Shown here: positions 37,525 to 46,867 of the stretch, piece after piece
Position numbering within the stretch: position 1 is the stretch's first letter
How the letters are laid out: each line of letters opens with the position of its first letter
Source: Scytonematopsis contorta HA4267-MV1
GTDB taxonomy: Bacteria > Cyanobacteriota > Cyanobacteriia > Cyanobacteriales > Nostocaceae
Direction of reading: 5' to 3'
Assembly: GCA_019359035.1 (NCBI GenBank)
Contig: JAHHIC010000088.1
Span: 1 to 64,000, forward strand
DNA length: 64,000 bases
The notes under the pieces: model-generated
Told to the model about the DNA's origin: nothing
Seen by the model: the letters and a program-made list of their open reading frames with translations, nothing else
The model's database searches: none
Translations under genes and position numbers: made by a program

Positions 37525-38017
37525 TTATGCAATCAAAATAATCTTGTAACTACTGAAAACACGTATTATCAAATCACAATACGGAGTTAATTTCGGCAGT
37601 ATAGATTACTTACGTACTGTAATCAGCCTTATCCGGAACTCTCTCTGATGAAAGGGGGAGGGAGAGGGAGAGACTAAGAGAGTATGGATATGCTTTTTAG
37701 AGATGAACTATAAAGGGTTTACCACAGATTTGTCAAATCGACGCACTCAGTCCATAGATAAATACATATCTTAAAGCTGCATAAGTTCATTAGACCTACA
37801 CCTATATGTATGAAGGGAAATACACGAAACTCTCCTGTTTAGTAAAAATTAATAAATAAAATGTTTCTTCTTTATATAATTTATGTACAAATATAAAGTT
37901 TATTAGACCGATTGCCATCTCTATAGTGCCTGGATTGACATTGGATTATTTTGTTCTGATTTTCAAAAATAAAAACTAAGTAACTTTTACTGAATTATTA
38001 CCCAGGAGAATTTTATT
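37525..38017. other. Intergenic region
   Basis: 493 bp between divergent genes. A purine-rich run GGGGGAGGGAGAGGGAGAGA lies near 37654. Otherwise AT-rich, with no feature I can support. Confidence 0.45.
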
Positions 38018-38380
38018 ATGATGCAACTTAAATCTGTGAATAATAATATAGGTATAAAACTTCTTTTTGATGTCAAACAAAAGGAATCACTTTTATACTC
38101 TTCGGAAATTCAAACTGCATTTGAAAAAAACAAAGATTCTCATCAAAACTACATTTTTGTTCAGGAGCGTAGAAGTTACGTAGCTGCTCGTGCTCGTTTA
38201 GAAAACGCTCTTTCAGAAAATCTTACTTTAGATATTGGTGCGCTCGAAGATATTTTACAACAAGCTTTGTACGATTTAGAAAACGCCTTACAAACTCTTG
38301 ATGATTCCGCTGCAATTATTTTGAGAATTCAAAATGTTAGCTGCATTATTTTTCGGATAATTGCAATTTTAAAATATTAA
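38018..38380 (+). CDS. Hypothetical protein, unknown
   Basis: 120 residues, mostly helical and hydrophilic (ENALSENLTLDIGALEDILQQALYDLENALQTLDDSAA), with a short hydrophobic C-terminus (CIIFRIIAILKY). No family was recognised. AGGAG at 38004-38008 lies 9 nt before the ATG, a good ribosome site, and a palindrome with a T-run 40 bp after the stop makes a credible terminator. Both support a real gene. Confidence 0.55.
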   Translation: MMQLKSVNNNIGIKLLFDVKQKESLLYSSEIQTAFEKNKDSHQNYIFVQERRSYVAARARLENALSENLTLDIGALEDILQQALYDLENALQTLDDSAAIILRIQNVSCIIFRIIAILKY

Positions 38381-38424
38381 CAATAGGGTTTATCGGTTGG
38401 ATAAAAAGCAAATTTTAAATGTAG

Positions 38425-38453
38425 AGACGTTACATGTAACGTCTTTTTTTTTT
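38425..38453 (+). terminator. Palindrome-derived terminator
   Basis: AGACGTTACATGTAACGTCT (38425-38444) is a perfect 20-nt palindrome, the inner part of the dispersed GTAGAGAC element, running directly into ten T residues (38444-38453). The usual right end CTAC is missing and replaced by the T-run. Confidence 0.75.
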
Positions 38454-38553
38454 CATCAGCAGGGGGGTAGGAGTTATGTTTCTAATATCTGGTAGTAAAA
38501 TAGTCATTGGTTGAAATACCCGAACAAATACCAAATCCGAACGAATACCTAAG

Positions 38554-38562
38554 TAGGGAGGA
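38554..38562 (+). promoter_or_regulatory. Strong Shine-Dalgarno site for FKBP gene
   Basis: AGGGAGGAG lies 6 nt before a TTG (38569). This spacing supports TTG as the start rather than the ATG at 38599. Confidence 0.7.
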
Positions 38563-38568
38563 GTTATT

Positions 38569-39102
38569 TTGAAAGCAATTTTACTCAGCGTGGGTTTCAT
38601 GCTGATTTGCGTTGTAATTTTGGTAGTAGCTCAAATAACTGGTGGCAAGCAAGATACAGCCATTGCCGCTCAGCTAAATCAACCAAACACTGCCGAAATT
38701 ACACCAGTATCCACAAGTATTAATGGAAATGTCCTTATTGTGAACAATCCTGCACCTGAGACTAATACCGTCACTACTCCCTCTGGACTCAAATATGTAG
38801 AAATCACCCCCGGTGATGGTCCCACACCTACTCCTGGACAAACTGTTACAGTTCACTACACCGGAACCCTGGAAAACGGTAAAAAATTCGATAGCTCTCG
38901 CGATCGCAATGAACCCTTCAAGTTCAAAATCGGCCAAGGACAAGTAATTAAAGGCTGGGACGAAGGATTAGGCATGATGCAAGTAGGCGGTCGTCGCACA
39001 TTAATCATCCCCCCAGAATTAGGATACGGTTCCCGTGGTATTGGTCCAATACCACCCAACTCAACCCTAATTTTTGATGTGGAATTGTTGGGTGTTAGTT
39101 AA
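38569..39102 (+). CDS. FKBP-type peptidyl-prolyl isomerase, membrane-anchored
   Basis: 177 residues. An N-terminal hydrophobic segment (about 3-23; [19 protein letters not shown]) anchors or exports the protein, a variable linker follows (24-68), then a complete FKBP domain (about 69-177; [43 protein letters not shown]). It should catalyse proline isomerisation in the periplasm or thylakoid lumen. The TTG start is supported by a strong ribosome site 6 nt upstream. Confidence 0.9.
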   Translation: MKAILLSVGFMLICVVILVVAQITGGKQDTAIAAQLNQPNTAEITPVSTSINGNVLIVNNPAPETNTVTTPSGLKYVEITPGDGPTPTPGQTVTVHYTGTLENGKKFDSSRDRNEPFKFKIGQGQVIKGWDEGLGMMQVGGRRTLIIPPELGYGSRGIGPIPPNSTLIFDVELLGVS

Positions 39103-39233
39103 TCGTTGACTGTTGACTGTTGACTGTTGGCTGTTGGCTGTTGGTTGCTAGCTCGATACTGCTCGCTTAAGAAATGAATGCAGGACTGAAGCGTCGTCAA
39201 CCGTCAACCGTCAACCGTCAACCGTCAACAATC
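39103..39233. repeat. GTTGACT/GTTGGCT and CCGTCAA heptamer arrays
   Basis: GTTGACTGTTGACTGTTGGCTGTTGG (described; about 39105-39147) and, in the opposite sense, CCGTCAA units (39196-39230) separate the convergent FKBP and dnaB genes. Confidence 0.9.
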
Positions 39234-42077
39234 CTAATAGTTCGGTCTTGCCAAATTCTTAAACTGAGTAAATTGAGGGTCAAATAATAGTTTGACAATA
39301 CCTGTGGGTCCGTGACGATGTTTTGCAATTTGAACTTCTGCAATTCCTCTTTCTGGACTATCAGGATTATAGTATTCATCACGGTAAAGCATTAATACTA
39401 AATCCGCGTCCTGCTCGATAGACCCCGACTCTCTTAAATCTGATAACATTGGACGTTTGTTAGTACGAGATTCCACCCCGCGACTCAGCTGAGAAAGAGC
39501 AATAATCGGAACATTTAATTCCCGCGCTAAACCCTTCATACTGCGAGTAATCTTAGATAATTCTTGCACGCGGTTATCACTGGCACCTTCCATTAATTGC
39601 AAGTAATCGATTAAAATCAAACCCAATTCCATGTCTTTTTCCGCGAGCAAACGCCGAGCCTGACTACGCATTTGATTAATTGTAATATTCGGAGTATCGT
39701 CAATATAAATTGGCATTTCCGAAAGACTACCAATTGCACGGCTCAGATTTTCCCACTGGTTTTGACTAATGCGTCCACTTTTTAGATAACTACTCTCAAT
39801 TTTTGCTTCACTAGATAAAAGGCGTAACGATAATTGCTCTTTTGACATTTCTAAGCTAAAAATTGCGACCGATAACTTCATGCTGGCTGCAATATAGTGA
39901 GCAATATTCATCGAGAAGCTAGTATTATGAACGCAAATGTCATTAGCAACAAAATTGTGAGTATCGGGTATAGTCAAATCGTAAACTTGCTTATACCCTA
40001 CTAATTCAATCGAAACTATTTCATCCCAATAAACATCACTATTTGCTAATTGTTGAAGTGGTAAATTTGATAGACCAGATGCTAACATCCATAGCCTTTC
40101 TCTAGATAAAGCACGCTTGCCGACATGCATATTGGTACAATTCTTGATACCCGCAAGTAAAGCCACGCTCTTCCAAGAAGAGTTTTCTTTTGCTTCTGCA
40201 ATTTTATCCCAAATCTCTACAGGAATTAAGTCTCGATTGGTATGGTACTGTTTTTGGTTTACGGCTGACTCTACCTGATTTAATGCCTCTTCTTTACTAA
40301 ATATTCCTATTTCTGAAATGAAATTTTTAATGGAGTAAGCATCGGTAATATCTAGTTGCCAAGCTTGTCTTTGGGTATTTTGATATTTAACACTCCGTTT
40401 TTTCAAAGAAGCAATAATACCAAACCTCAAGAGAAGATGTTGTACTTGTCTAGCCAGTTTCTCGCTGACAGAACAATAGCCTAGTTGCGACTGTCCACTT
40501 TTTAAAAGTGTTGCCCATCCATCGGTTGCGAACAAACGATTTAAAAATAAAGCTATTTGCTTGCGTTGTAATTTAAAAACAACTGGTGGGACAGTTTTAG
40601 TATGGGCACTTTTTCCCCATAGTTCTAATTCTTGGAGCCAAACTTTTAATGGGTTATGACTACTTTTACGAATTGAATTGAATCCAAGTGGGGCTAATTC
40701 TTCGGGTGTAACATTTAGATATTCACACAGTCGCTCAAACGTTTCTGTATTGGGTACACAATTCCCTTGTTGCCACGCACAAAGTAAAGCAGGACTTACA
40801 TTTAATGCTTGACTAAGTTGTCGTGCAGATGAATATTTTGAATTGAGAATAGCTATTTTCAAACGTTGAGCAAAAAGCTGTCTTTGCACGCTTAGAAAGG
40901 CAAAATCTTTTGTAGGATAAAAAGTTGGTGTGCGGGTTCCTTGAGAAGTTTCACATCTTACTTTTAAAGACACGAATTGAGTAACAGCTTGAGAAAAGTC
41001 TTCCTGTACTAAAGGATTGCTATTTGTAAATTGTGGACTGCTACCAGTCAAACAACCATCACCGATAAAATATGCTAACAGTTTGACCTCATAATCACTT
41101 ATTTTTTCCGTACCAAAAACTTCAATTTTCCGGGGAATAGCAATTTTATCACCCACTTTAATTTCTGCAAGTGGACGCCAACCATTAAGAGTTAAGTAAG
41201 GATGAGTAATAGTTGTTTCAACATATCTACCCAAACGAGTAGTCATGCGAAATACTGGCTTGATTCCGTCGTCTACGTAAGCAGATGGTTGAGTAATAGA
41301 AAATTTCCAATCAGTTCCTAAGGTTAACAAATCGGCTTGACGATTACGATATATTTTTTCAATTGTAGAAACAGAACCATCTGCCAATACAATCTCCGTA
41401 TCAAAAGATACGCATTTCCCCATGGCCGGCCGACCAGCAATAATAACTAAATCCGAACGTCCTAAACCACCATTAATCAAAACATCTAAATCATAAAAAC
41501 CAGAAGGAATCCCCGGTAAAGAAATACCTTGGTTACGGTCTTCAATTTCCTGGAAATTATTAATCAGAGTATCAGCAATATGAACCAAACCCGTTTGTGG
41601 ACGCTCCTGAGTTACCCCAAAAACTTTTTGTTGTGCTTGGTCTAAAACCTCTGGTAACTCAGTTTCCGTCTGAAACCCCAGTTGAACAATTTCGTTCCCA
41701 GCTTTAATCAACTGACGACGCAAGTACTTTTCCATCACCAGCGTCGCTAACATATCAATGTTAATTGCCGAAACCGTACGGTCAACAAGAGTAACTAACT
41801 TATTTCTACCACCAACCCGTCCAAGCATATCTCGGTCATTCAACCAACTTGTCAGAGTAATCAAATCCGTTGGTTTACTTTGATTGTGGAGTATTAAAGC
41901 TGCTTGATAAATTTCTTTATGAGCGCTGACGTAAAAAGCATCCGTAACTAAAATATTGCTCACCCTGCCTATGGCTTCTGGGTCGAGCATAATCCCCCCC
42001 AAAATTTCCTCTTCCGCTTCAATATTTTGGGGAGGTACTAAACCGTTATTGCCTTGAAAACTTAATCCTTCAGACAT
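39234..42077 (-). CDS. dnaB: Replicative DNA helicase DnaB interrupted by an intein
   Basis: 947 residues before splicing. DnaB unwinds DNA at the replication fork. Residues 1-221 are the N-terminal domain and the start of the RecA-like core (ending GRPAMGK), 222-718 are an intein, and 719-947 resume at TSFSMNIAHY. The spliced helicase is 450 residues, a normal length. The intein splits Walker A (GRPAMGK/TSF), so ATPase activity needs splicing. The other common DnaB site (LRESG/SIEQD) is uninterrupted. Motifs DYLQLM and RESGSIEQDADLV are intact. It lies downstream of rplI on the same strand, the usual cyanobacterial order. Confidence 0.95.
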   Translation of the reverse strand: MSEGLSFQGNNGLVPPQNIEAEEEILGGIMLDPEAIGRVSNILVTDAFYVSAHKEIYQAALILHNQSKPTDLITLTSWLNDRDMLGRVGGRNKLVTLVDRTVSAINIDMLATLVMEKYLRRQLIKAGNEIVQLGFQTETELPEVLDQAQQKVFGVTQERPQTGLVHIADTLINNFQEIEDRNQGISLPGIPSGFYDLDVLINGGLGRSDLVIIAGRPAMGKCVSFDTEIVLADGSVSTIEKIYRNRQADLLTLGTDWKFSITQPSAYVDDGIKPVFRMTTRLGRYVETTITHPYLTLNGWRPLAEIKVGDKIAIPRKIEVFGTEKISDYEVKLLAYFIGDGCLTGSSPQFTNSNPLVQEDFSQAVTQFVSLKVRCETSQGTRTPTFYPTKDFAFLSVQRQLFAQRLKIAILNSKYSSARQLSQALNVSPALLCAWQQGNCVPNTETFERLCEYLNVTPEELAPLGFNSIRKSSHNPLKVWLQELELWGKSAHTKTVPPVVFKLQRKQIALFLNRLFATDGWATLLKSGQSQLGYCSVSEKLARQVQHLLLRFGIIASLKKRSVKYQNTQRQAWQLDITDAYSIKNFISEIGIFSKEEALNQVESAVNQKQYHTNRDLIPVEIWDKIAEAKENSSWKSVALLAGIKNCTNMHVGKRALSRERLWMLASGLSNLPLQQLANSDVYWDEIVSIELVGYKQVYDLTIPDTHNFVANDICVHNTSFSMNIAHYIAASMKLSVAIFSLEMSKEQLSLRLLSSEAKIESSYLKSGRISQNQWENLSRAIGSLSEMPIYIDDTPNITINQMRSQARRLLAEKDMELGLILIDYLQLMEGASDNRVQELSKITRSMKGLARELNVPIIALSQLSRGVESRTNKRPMLSDLRESGSIEQDADLVLMLYRDEYYNPDSPERGIAEVQIAKHRHGPTGIVKLLFDPQFTQFKNLARPNY
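39924..41414 (-). mobile_element. DnaB intein with LAGLIDADG homing endonuclease
   Basis: 497 residues, starting with Cys (CVSFDTEIVLADG) and ending VHN before a Thr. Splicing motifs are complete: Cys1, block B TTITHPYL, penultimate His and terminal Asn. The middle holds two LAGLIDADG-like helices (LLAYFIGDGCLT and FLNRLFATDGW), so the endonuclease may be active. Between them is a segment like a Cro/CI helix-turn-helix (SARQLSQALNVSPALLCAWQ ... LCEYLNVTPEEL), unusual for inteins as far as I know. It is a mobile selfish element that needs precise protein splicing. Confidence 0.93.
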
Positions 42078-42290
42078 AAAAGAATTTCAACAGTCGGGGG
42101 TTGGAGTAATTCGCAATACGTAATTCGTAATCCGTAATTAATGTATCCCTTGCAAATAAAGGGGTAGGGGGTTAGTCTCTGTGTACTTTACATCAAGTAC
42201 TTTTCAGAAATACCCCCAAAATTACGAACCGCAAATTAGTAATTACGAACTATCTTAAACCATCCCATCACCAAAGCCCATCACTAAAGA

Positions 42291-42749
42291 CTAGCTAGCG
42301 ACAACTTGCACGTTGACTTTTGCTGTAACTTCAGAATGCAGCTTCACTTCAGCCTCGTAAGAACCCAATTTACCAATATCAGGAATAGTAATGCCGCGTT
42401 TATCAACTTCCATTCCAGTTGCAGCTTGGATAGCATCTGCTACATCTTGGCTAGTAACGGTACCGAAAATAGTGTCTTTTTCACCCGCTTGCTTAGCAAT
42501 AGAGTAGCTGCTTACTTTTTCTAAAGAAGCCTTTTGCTCCAAAGCTTGTTGCTTCAATTCAGCTTGCTTTTGGCGTTCAAGTTCGCGACGGCGTTCAACC
42601 TGCTTCAGGATGCCAGGAGTAGCAAAAGTTGCAATATCTCTAGGTAATAGATAATTACGTGCATAGCCAGGAGCAACTTCTACTAAGTCACCTAATTTAC
42701 CCAGCTTACTGACATCCTGCTTTAAAACTAACTGTATACGTTTCGCCAT
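42291..42749 (-). CDS. rplI: 50S ribosomal protein L9
   Basis: 152 residues, typical bL9: [20 protein letters not shown], the [13 protein letters not shown] signature, a long connecting helix (about 40-80) and a C-terminal domain (about 80-150). It binds 23S rRNA near the L1 stalk. It precedes dnaB with 213 bp between, the arrangement common in cyanobacteria. Confidence 0.97.
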   Translation of the reverse strand: MAKRIQLVLKQDVSKLGKLGDLVEVAPGYARNYLLPRDIATFATPGILKQVERRRELERQKQAELKQQALEQKASLEKVSSYSIAKQAGEKDTIFGTVTSQDVADAIQAATGMEVDKRGITIPDIGKLGSYEAEVKLHSEVTAKVNVQVVAS

Positions 42750-42859
42750 CTTTTTTCCTGTACAAATTCAATCTTCCTCTCTGATAGAGGATAACCCAGA
42801 CAAGCCGGAAAATAAACTCTCCGACAAAACCTAAATCCTAACTAAAAAAGAGGCCTAAT

Positions 42860-42945
<86 letters not shown>

Positions 42946-42993
42946 GGAGATAAAGAAGATTAAATATTTCACCATTCCCAATTCCCCACTCCC

Positions 42994-43767
42994 CTAAAAC
43001 GAATCTTTCATCCCCCGCAATCGCGCAAAGGTTTGTACCGGGTCATTACTTTTAACTGCTGATTGTAAAGCTTGCTCTTGCCAGCGCATAAAGGGATTGG
43101 TGCGCTTTTCTATCCCTAGCATCGAAGGGACTGTGGCTTCCTGACGATTACGGGAGGCTTTCACTTCATCGTAACGCTTCTGTAAATCAGTATTGTCCCC
43201 GTCCACAGTTATAGCAAATTGTAAATTCTTTAAGGTGTATTCGTGAGCGCACCAGATACGGGTATTATCAGGCAAAGCGCTGATTTTACTTAAAGAATTT
43301 ACCATTTGGCTTGGTGTTCCTTCAAATAAGCGACCGCAACCACCAGCAAATAATGTATCCCCGCAAAATAATTCTCCTGTTTCCTCTAGGTTTTCTGGAG
43401 CAAAATAATAGGCTATGTGAGCACGGGTATGTCCGGGAATAAACAAAACTTCGGCTGTTCTGTCTGCAAAACTAACCTTGTCACCCTCTTGCAAAAACAT
43501 TTGCTGTCCCGGAATCCTTCCATTGTCTTCCGCACCACCATAAACCTTGAGATTAGGGAATTGCTTCATTAGCTGTTTATTACCACCCACATGGTCATGA
43601 TGATGGTGAGTATTAAAAATTGTTACTAACTCCGCTTGTAATTCATTAAGTTTTTTTAACACTGGTTTAGCTTCTGCTGGGTCAACCACTGCTGCAATAT
43701 TTAATCTGGGGTCGTGCAACAAAAAAATATAATTGTCTGAGAGAGCTTCCAGACGTATTACCTGCAT
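42994..43767 (-). CDS. gloB: Hydroxyacylglutathione hydrolase (glyoxalase II)
   Basis: 257 residues of the metallo-beta-lactamase fold. The metal-binding motif [10 protein letters not shown] and later [24 protein letters not shown] and HEYTLKN segments are typical of GloB, which hydrolyses S-lactoylglutathione to lactate. The ATG at 43767 ([19 protein letters not shown]) fits the family start and has AAAGGA upstream; a GTG at 43788 would add seven residues. Confidence 0.92.
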   Translation of the reverse strand: MQVIRLEALSDNYIFLLHDPRLNIAAVVDPAEAKPVLKKLNELQAELVTIFNTHHHHDHVGGNKQLMKQFPNLKVYGGAEDNGRIPGQQMFLQEGDKVSFADRTAEVLFIPGHTRAHIAYYFAPENLEETGELFCGDTLFAGGCGRLFEGTPSQMVNSLSKISALPDNTRIWCAHEYTLKNLQFAITVDGDNTDLQKRYDEVKASRNRQEATVPSMLGIEKRTNPFMRWQEQALQSAVKSNDPVQTFARLRGMKDSF

Positions 43768-44228
43768 ACTTTGTATCCTTTCTTTCACAACTTAAATGTT
43801 TAAATAATTCAGTATTCGATTACCCGATGGTGATGATAAAGTTTACATTTCTTTTTGATTTTAACTGCAATACTTTATGAAACATATGTTTCTACATCAG
43901 TTGATTTACGTATATAGAAAATTATTCCGTAGGACTGTATAAAATTATCCGTATAAATCCTCTAGGTATAGAATCAATGTAAAGGTTAAATTTGTTTGAA
44001 GTACAAAAGATTCAAAGATATCAGTACTTTGCGCTATCGATAGCAGCTATTAACTGTAAATTTTTCAATTTGGAACGCTACTCTTGTTTCTGTTTTTGTT
44101 GAAGATTGTTTCCCAATCTTTACTTAGAATTATTCTTTGAGTCAAATAAATTCTTTTTGCTTTTCCCTCATTTTTCAAAAAACTTGAGGCCCACTTTAAG
44201 CTGTTTTTTACTTCTACCAAGAGAAAAA
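43768..44228. other. Intergenic region between divergent genes
   Basis: 461 AT-rich bp between gloB and a small plus-strand gene. An in-frame extension upstream of that gene (from 44106) reads as an unlikely Phe/Leu-rich peptide. I see no repeats or RNA gene. Confidence 0.45.
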
Positions 44229-44456
44229 ATGATTACTCAAATTCAAGTCAATAAAATAGCTGATGTAGAATCGGATATTTTGGCAATAAAAATTACAGAT
44301 GGAATTGTAAAATCTGGAAAATTAAGTCGTCAAGACCACCATAAATTAATAACTACCATACTGGCGGATGGTAAAATTAGTGACATTGAACGCCGTCAAA
44401 TTAATCGAATATTTGATTGTATTCAAATGGGGCAAATGAAATTAGTAGATTGGTAG
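44229..44456 (+). CDS. Small acidic/basic helical protein, unknown
   Basis: 75 residues (MITQIQVNKIADVESDILAI ... RRQINRIFDCIQMGQMKLVDW). The sequence is helical and charged, without membrane segments. A stretch DGIVKSGKLSRQDHHKL is followed by LADGKISDIERRQINRIF, suggesting two similar helical halves. No family was recognised. GAGAAAA precedes the ATG and a hairpin lies 80 bp after the stop. Confidence 0.5.
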   Translation: MITQIQVNKIADVESDILAIKITDGIVKSGKLSRQDHHKLITTILADGKISDIERRQINRIFDCIQMGQMKLVDW

Positions 44457-44534
44457 CTGGGGGTGTATAGTTTATAACATTCGTCATTACACTCTAGCTC
44501 TTTCGCTAGCTCTAACTCAATAATGAAAATATTA

Positions 44535-44570
44535 TTAAAGACGCAAAGCTTATTTCGCGTCTTTAAAATG
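44535..44570 (+). terminator. Possible terminator
   Basis: A 10-bp stem TTAAAGACGC (44535-44544) with GCGTCTTTAA (44557-44566). No strong T-run beyond TTTAA, so termination is uncertain. Confidence 0.4.
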
Positions 44571-44731
44571 ATGAAACATTTAAACTCTCGTTGGTCGTAA
44601 CACTAGACAAAAATGTGTTCATACCCTTTTAGGTGGGTAATGGGTATCAATTTAAACTTGAAAGAAAATTGTTAAAGTTAGCAAAGGAGCTTCAAAGGAA
44701 AGCTCTTAAGTCTTTTTTTTAACTAGCCAAC

Positions 44732-45880
44732 TTAAACTAACCAGCCTTTGAGACGTTTTGCAATATGAGGACGGCGTAATTTCCGCATAGCTTTGCTTTG
44801 AATTTGTCGCACTCGCTCACGAGAGAGGTTAAACATATTGCCGACTTCTTCTAAAGTACAAGGTTCGCTAGTTGTTAAACCATACCTTAAAGAAATAACA
44901 TCCTTTTCCCTTGGGGTGAGTACATCACTCAAAACTTCCCATATCTCCTGACGCATCATGCTTTCGTTCATTTTTGCTTCTGGAGATTGGTTGTCTTCAT
45001 CTTCCAGCAAGTCCATCAATTCGGTGTCTTCTTCTTTACCTACCCTGTGGTTAAGAGACAGTGCTTGACGACGCAGCTGCTGCAACTGACGAAGTTGTTG
45101 TGGTGGAACTTCCAGTGCGTTCGCCATTTCTAATTCTGTGGGATTGCGTCCTAACTGTTGTTTCAGTTCCCGTTGTGCTTTTTTAAGCTTGTTAAGTTTC
45201 TCTACAATGTGAATCGGTAAACGAATTGTCCTAGCGTCGTTAGCTATTGCTCTGGTGATAGCTTGACGAATCCACCAATAAGCGTAGGTAGAAAATTTGT
45301 ATCCTTTATCCGGGTCAAATTTTTCTGTCGCACGATTTAAACCCATAGCTCCTTCTTGAATCAAATCCAAAAAAGGAACCCCACGATTGAGATAGCGTTT
45401 AGCGATAGAAACCACAAGACGCAAGTTAGAGCGAATCATCTTACGTTTCGCTACTCGACCTTGATACAACCGACTTTCCAGCTGTTTTTCGTTCATTCCT
45501 AAGGTTTCAGCAACTTTACCTTTAGTGGGTGGAAATTGCTCCAAATCATTTTGTAAGGAAGCCTGTACCTCCCTTACCTCTTCCAAAAACCGAACTCGTT
45601 TCGCTAATTCAACCTCTTCATCAGCCTTTAAAAGTGGATAACGTGCCATTTCCTTAAAAAAAGCACCCACAGCGTCATCATGCTCGGTCTTGTTATATCC
45701 CGAAGGTCTAGCAGCCGCCATTTCATCGCCATCACCACGCTCCCCCGATTCCAGAGGTTCCACAATTGGGGCTTCATCTTCTGGCACTATATCTATATCT
45801 ATTAATGTTTCGAGAATTTGCTCTTCCTGTTGTGTAACATTTTCTAGAATATCCATTGGTCCCCATTCTGCAATATTCAT
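44732..45880 (-). CDS. sigC: Sigma-70 factor, group 2, SigC-like
   Basis: 382 residues with sigma regions 1.2 to 4: DAVGAFFKEMARYPLLKADEE (1.2), NLRLVVSIAKRYLNRGVPFLDLIQEG and YAYWWIRQAI (2), LKKAQRELKQQLGRNPTE (3) and the helix-turn-helix near RERVRQIQSKAMRKLRRP (4.2). The linker LNHRVGKEEDTELMDLLEDED and the end KRLKGWLV differ from housekeeping SigA and point to group 2 SigC, linked in Anabaena to early heterocyst development. The ATG at 45880 has AAAGGA 4 nt upstream; upstream in-frame ATGs lack a site. Confidence 0.8.
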   Translation of the reverse strand: MNIAEWGPMDILENVTQQEEQILETLIDIDIVPEDEAPIVEPLESGERGDGDEMAAARPSGYNKTEHDDAVGAFFKEMARYPLLKADEEVELAKRVRFLEEVREVQASLQNDLEQFPPTKGKVAETLGMNEKQLESRLYQGRVAKRKMIRSNLRLVVSIAKRYLNRGVPFLDLIQEGAMGLNRATEKFDPDKGYKFSTYAYWWIRQAITRAIANDARTIRLPIHIVEKLNKLKKAQRELKQQLGRNPTELEMANALEVPPQQLRQLQQLRRQALSLNHRVGKEEDTELMDLLEDEDNQSPEAKMNESMMRQEIWEVLSDVLTPREKDVISLRYGLTTSEPCTLEEVGNMFNLSRERVRQIQSKAMRKLRRPHIAKRLKGWLV

Positions 45881-46867
45881 AGTTTCCTTTAGGGATTGTT
45901 GTTTTACTTGGTACATAAAATTAATGACAGCTACTTTCACACTCGAATGGTAGTTTTCCTCTGGTAGTTTCCCGATTTAGGCAAACACACCTTTTTTAAA
46001 TAGCAAAAATACAAGCGACCATTAATTTTTCTACATTCATTTCTACATTCAATATCCAACTGCTTTCTTTTTCTCAATTAAGCTATATTGTGGTAGCTAT
46101 AATATGCTCGTATAGAAAGCGGAATATGCTTGTTTGATTACTTACACCTAATTTGTTTTACTAGTATTTACATCGCAGAATTTTGCTTCCCCTCCCAGTA
46201 CTCTGACATATACATATATTCTCCCTTTTTTTTTTCTAAACGACAAAGTTATGTTAAACCCCTTTATAATTTTTCAGGCTTAAAAAATTTAAAAGTTTTA
46301 GGAAATACTTCCTAAGTATTAAATCTTTATTTACTTTGTCTCTATTAATGTTTTTTTATGCTTTACGAAGCTTTGCAAATCTTAAAATTTCGCCGCTGGA
46401 ATTCAACAACGTTGGTTAACATTTTGGTTAAACGTGCTATTTAACATGCCATTGAACATGCCAAAACAATGTACCAAAAGCTATAAACCTTGCAAGTTTA
46501 AAGTAAAATTATATATATTCTGTATAAAAGCATCTCATAAACCTGAAAAACTGAATATCTATCAATAGGCGGAAAAGTGAACTACAGCTATTTATTTGAG
46601 CAAGAAAAATTTCAGATAAACTCAAAAAGACTATCAGGAGTATGGGTTTTGAACAAATCGAGTCTTGCCACTTCATTTTAAATTATTTGGACGCAGAAAA
46701 TTACATTAAGCCCGAAATTATCAAATAGCATGGGTCGATGAAAGTATTGTCAAATACAGTTTATGTAAGGAATTGAGACAATTTAGGCTATCTTATGGAT
46801 TGTTCAGTAATATAAGTGCCTACAAAGAAATATAATAGTCAGTCTAAACGCAGGAAATGTACGATAT
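45881..46867. other. Long intergenic region
   Basis: 987 bp, very AT-rich, between the divergent sigC-like and priA genes. It includes a T9-run near 46230. I see no repeat array, tRNA or convincing coding frame. It may hold long leaders, small RNAs or decayed genes, but nothing supports any one of these. Confidence 0.45.

Noticed and set aside
44732-45880. Housekeeping SigA identity for the sigma factor
   Set aside because: The linker and C-terminus (LNHRVGKEEDTELMDLL, KRLKGWLV) do not match SigA; group 2 SigC fits better.
46130-46315. 61-codon Phe/Tyr-rich frame
   Set aside because: Low-complexity, AT-driven sequence with no ribosome site or homology.
46640-46728. 28-codon frame preceded by AGGAG
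   Set aside because: AGGAG is only one base from the ATG and the peptide has no distinguishing features.
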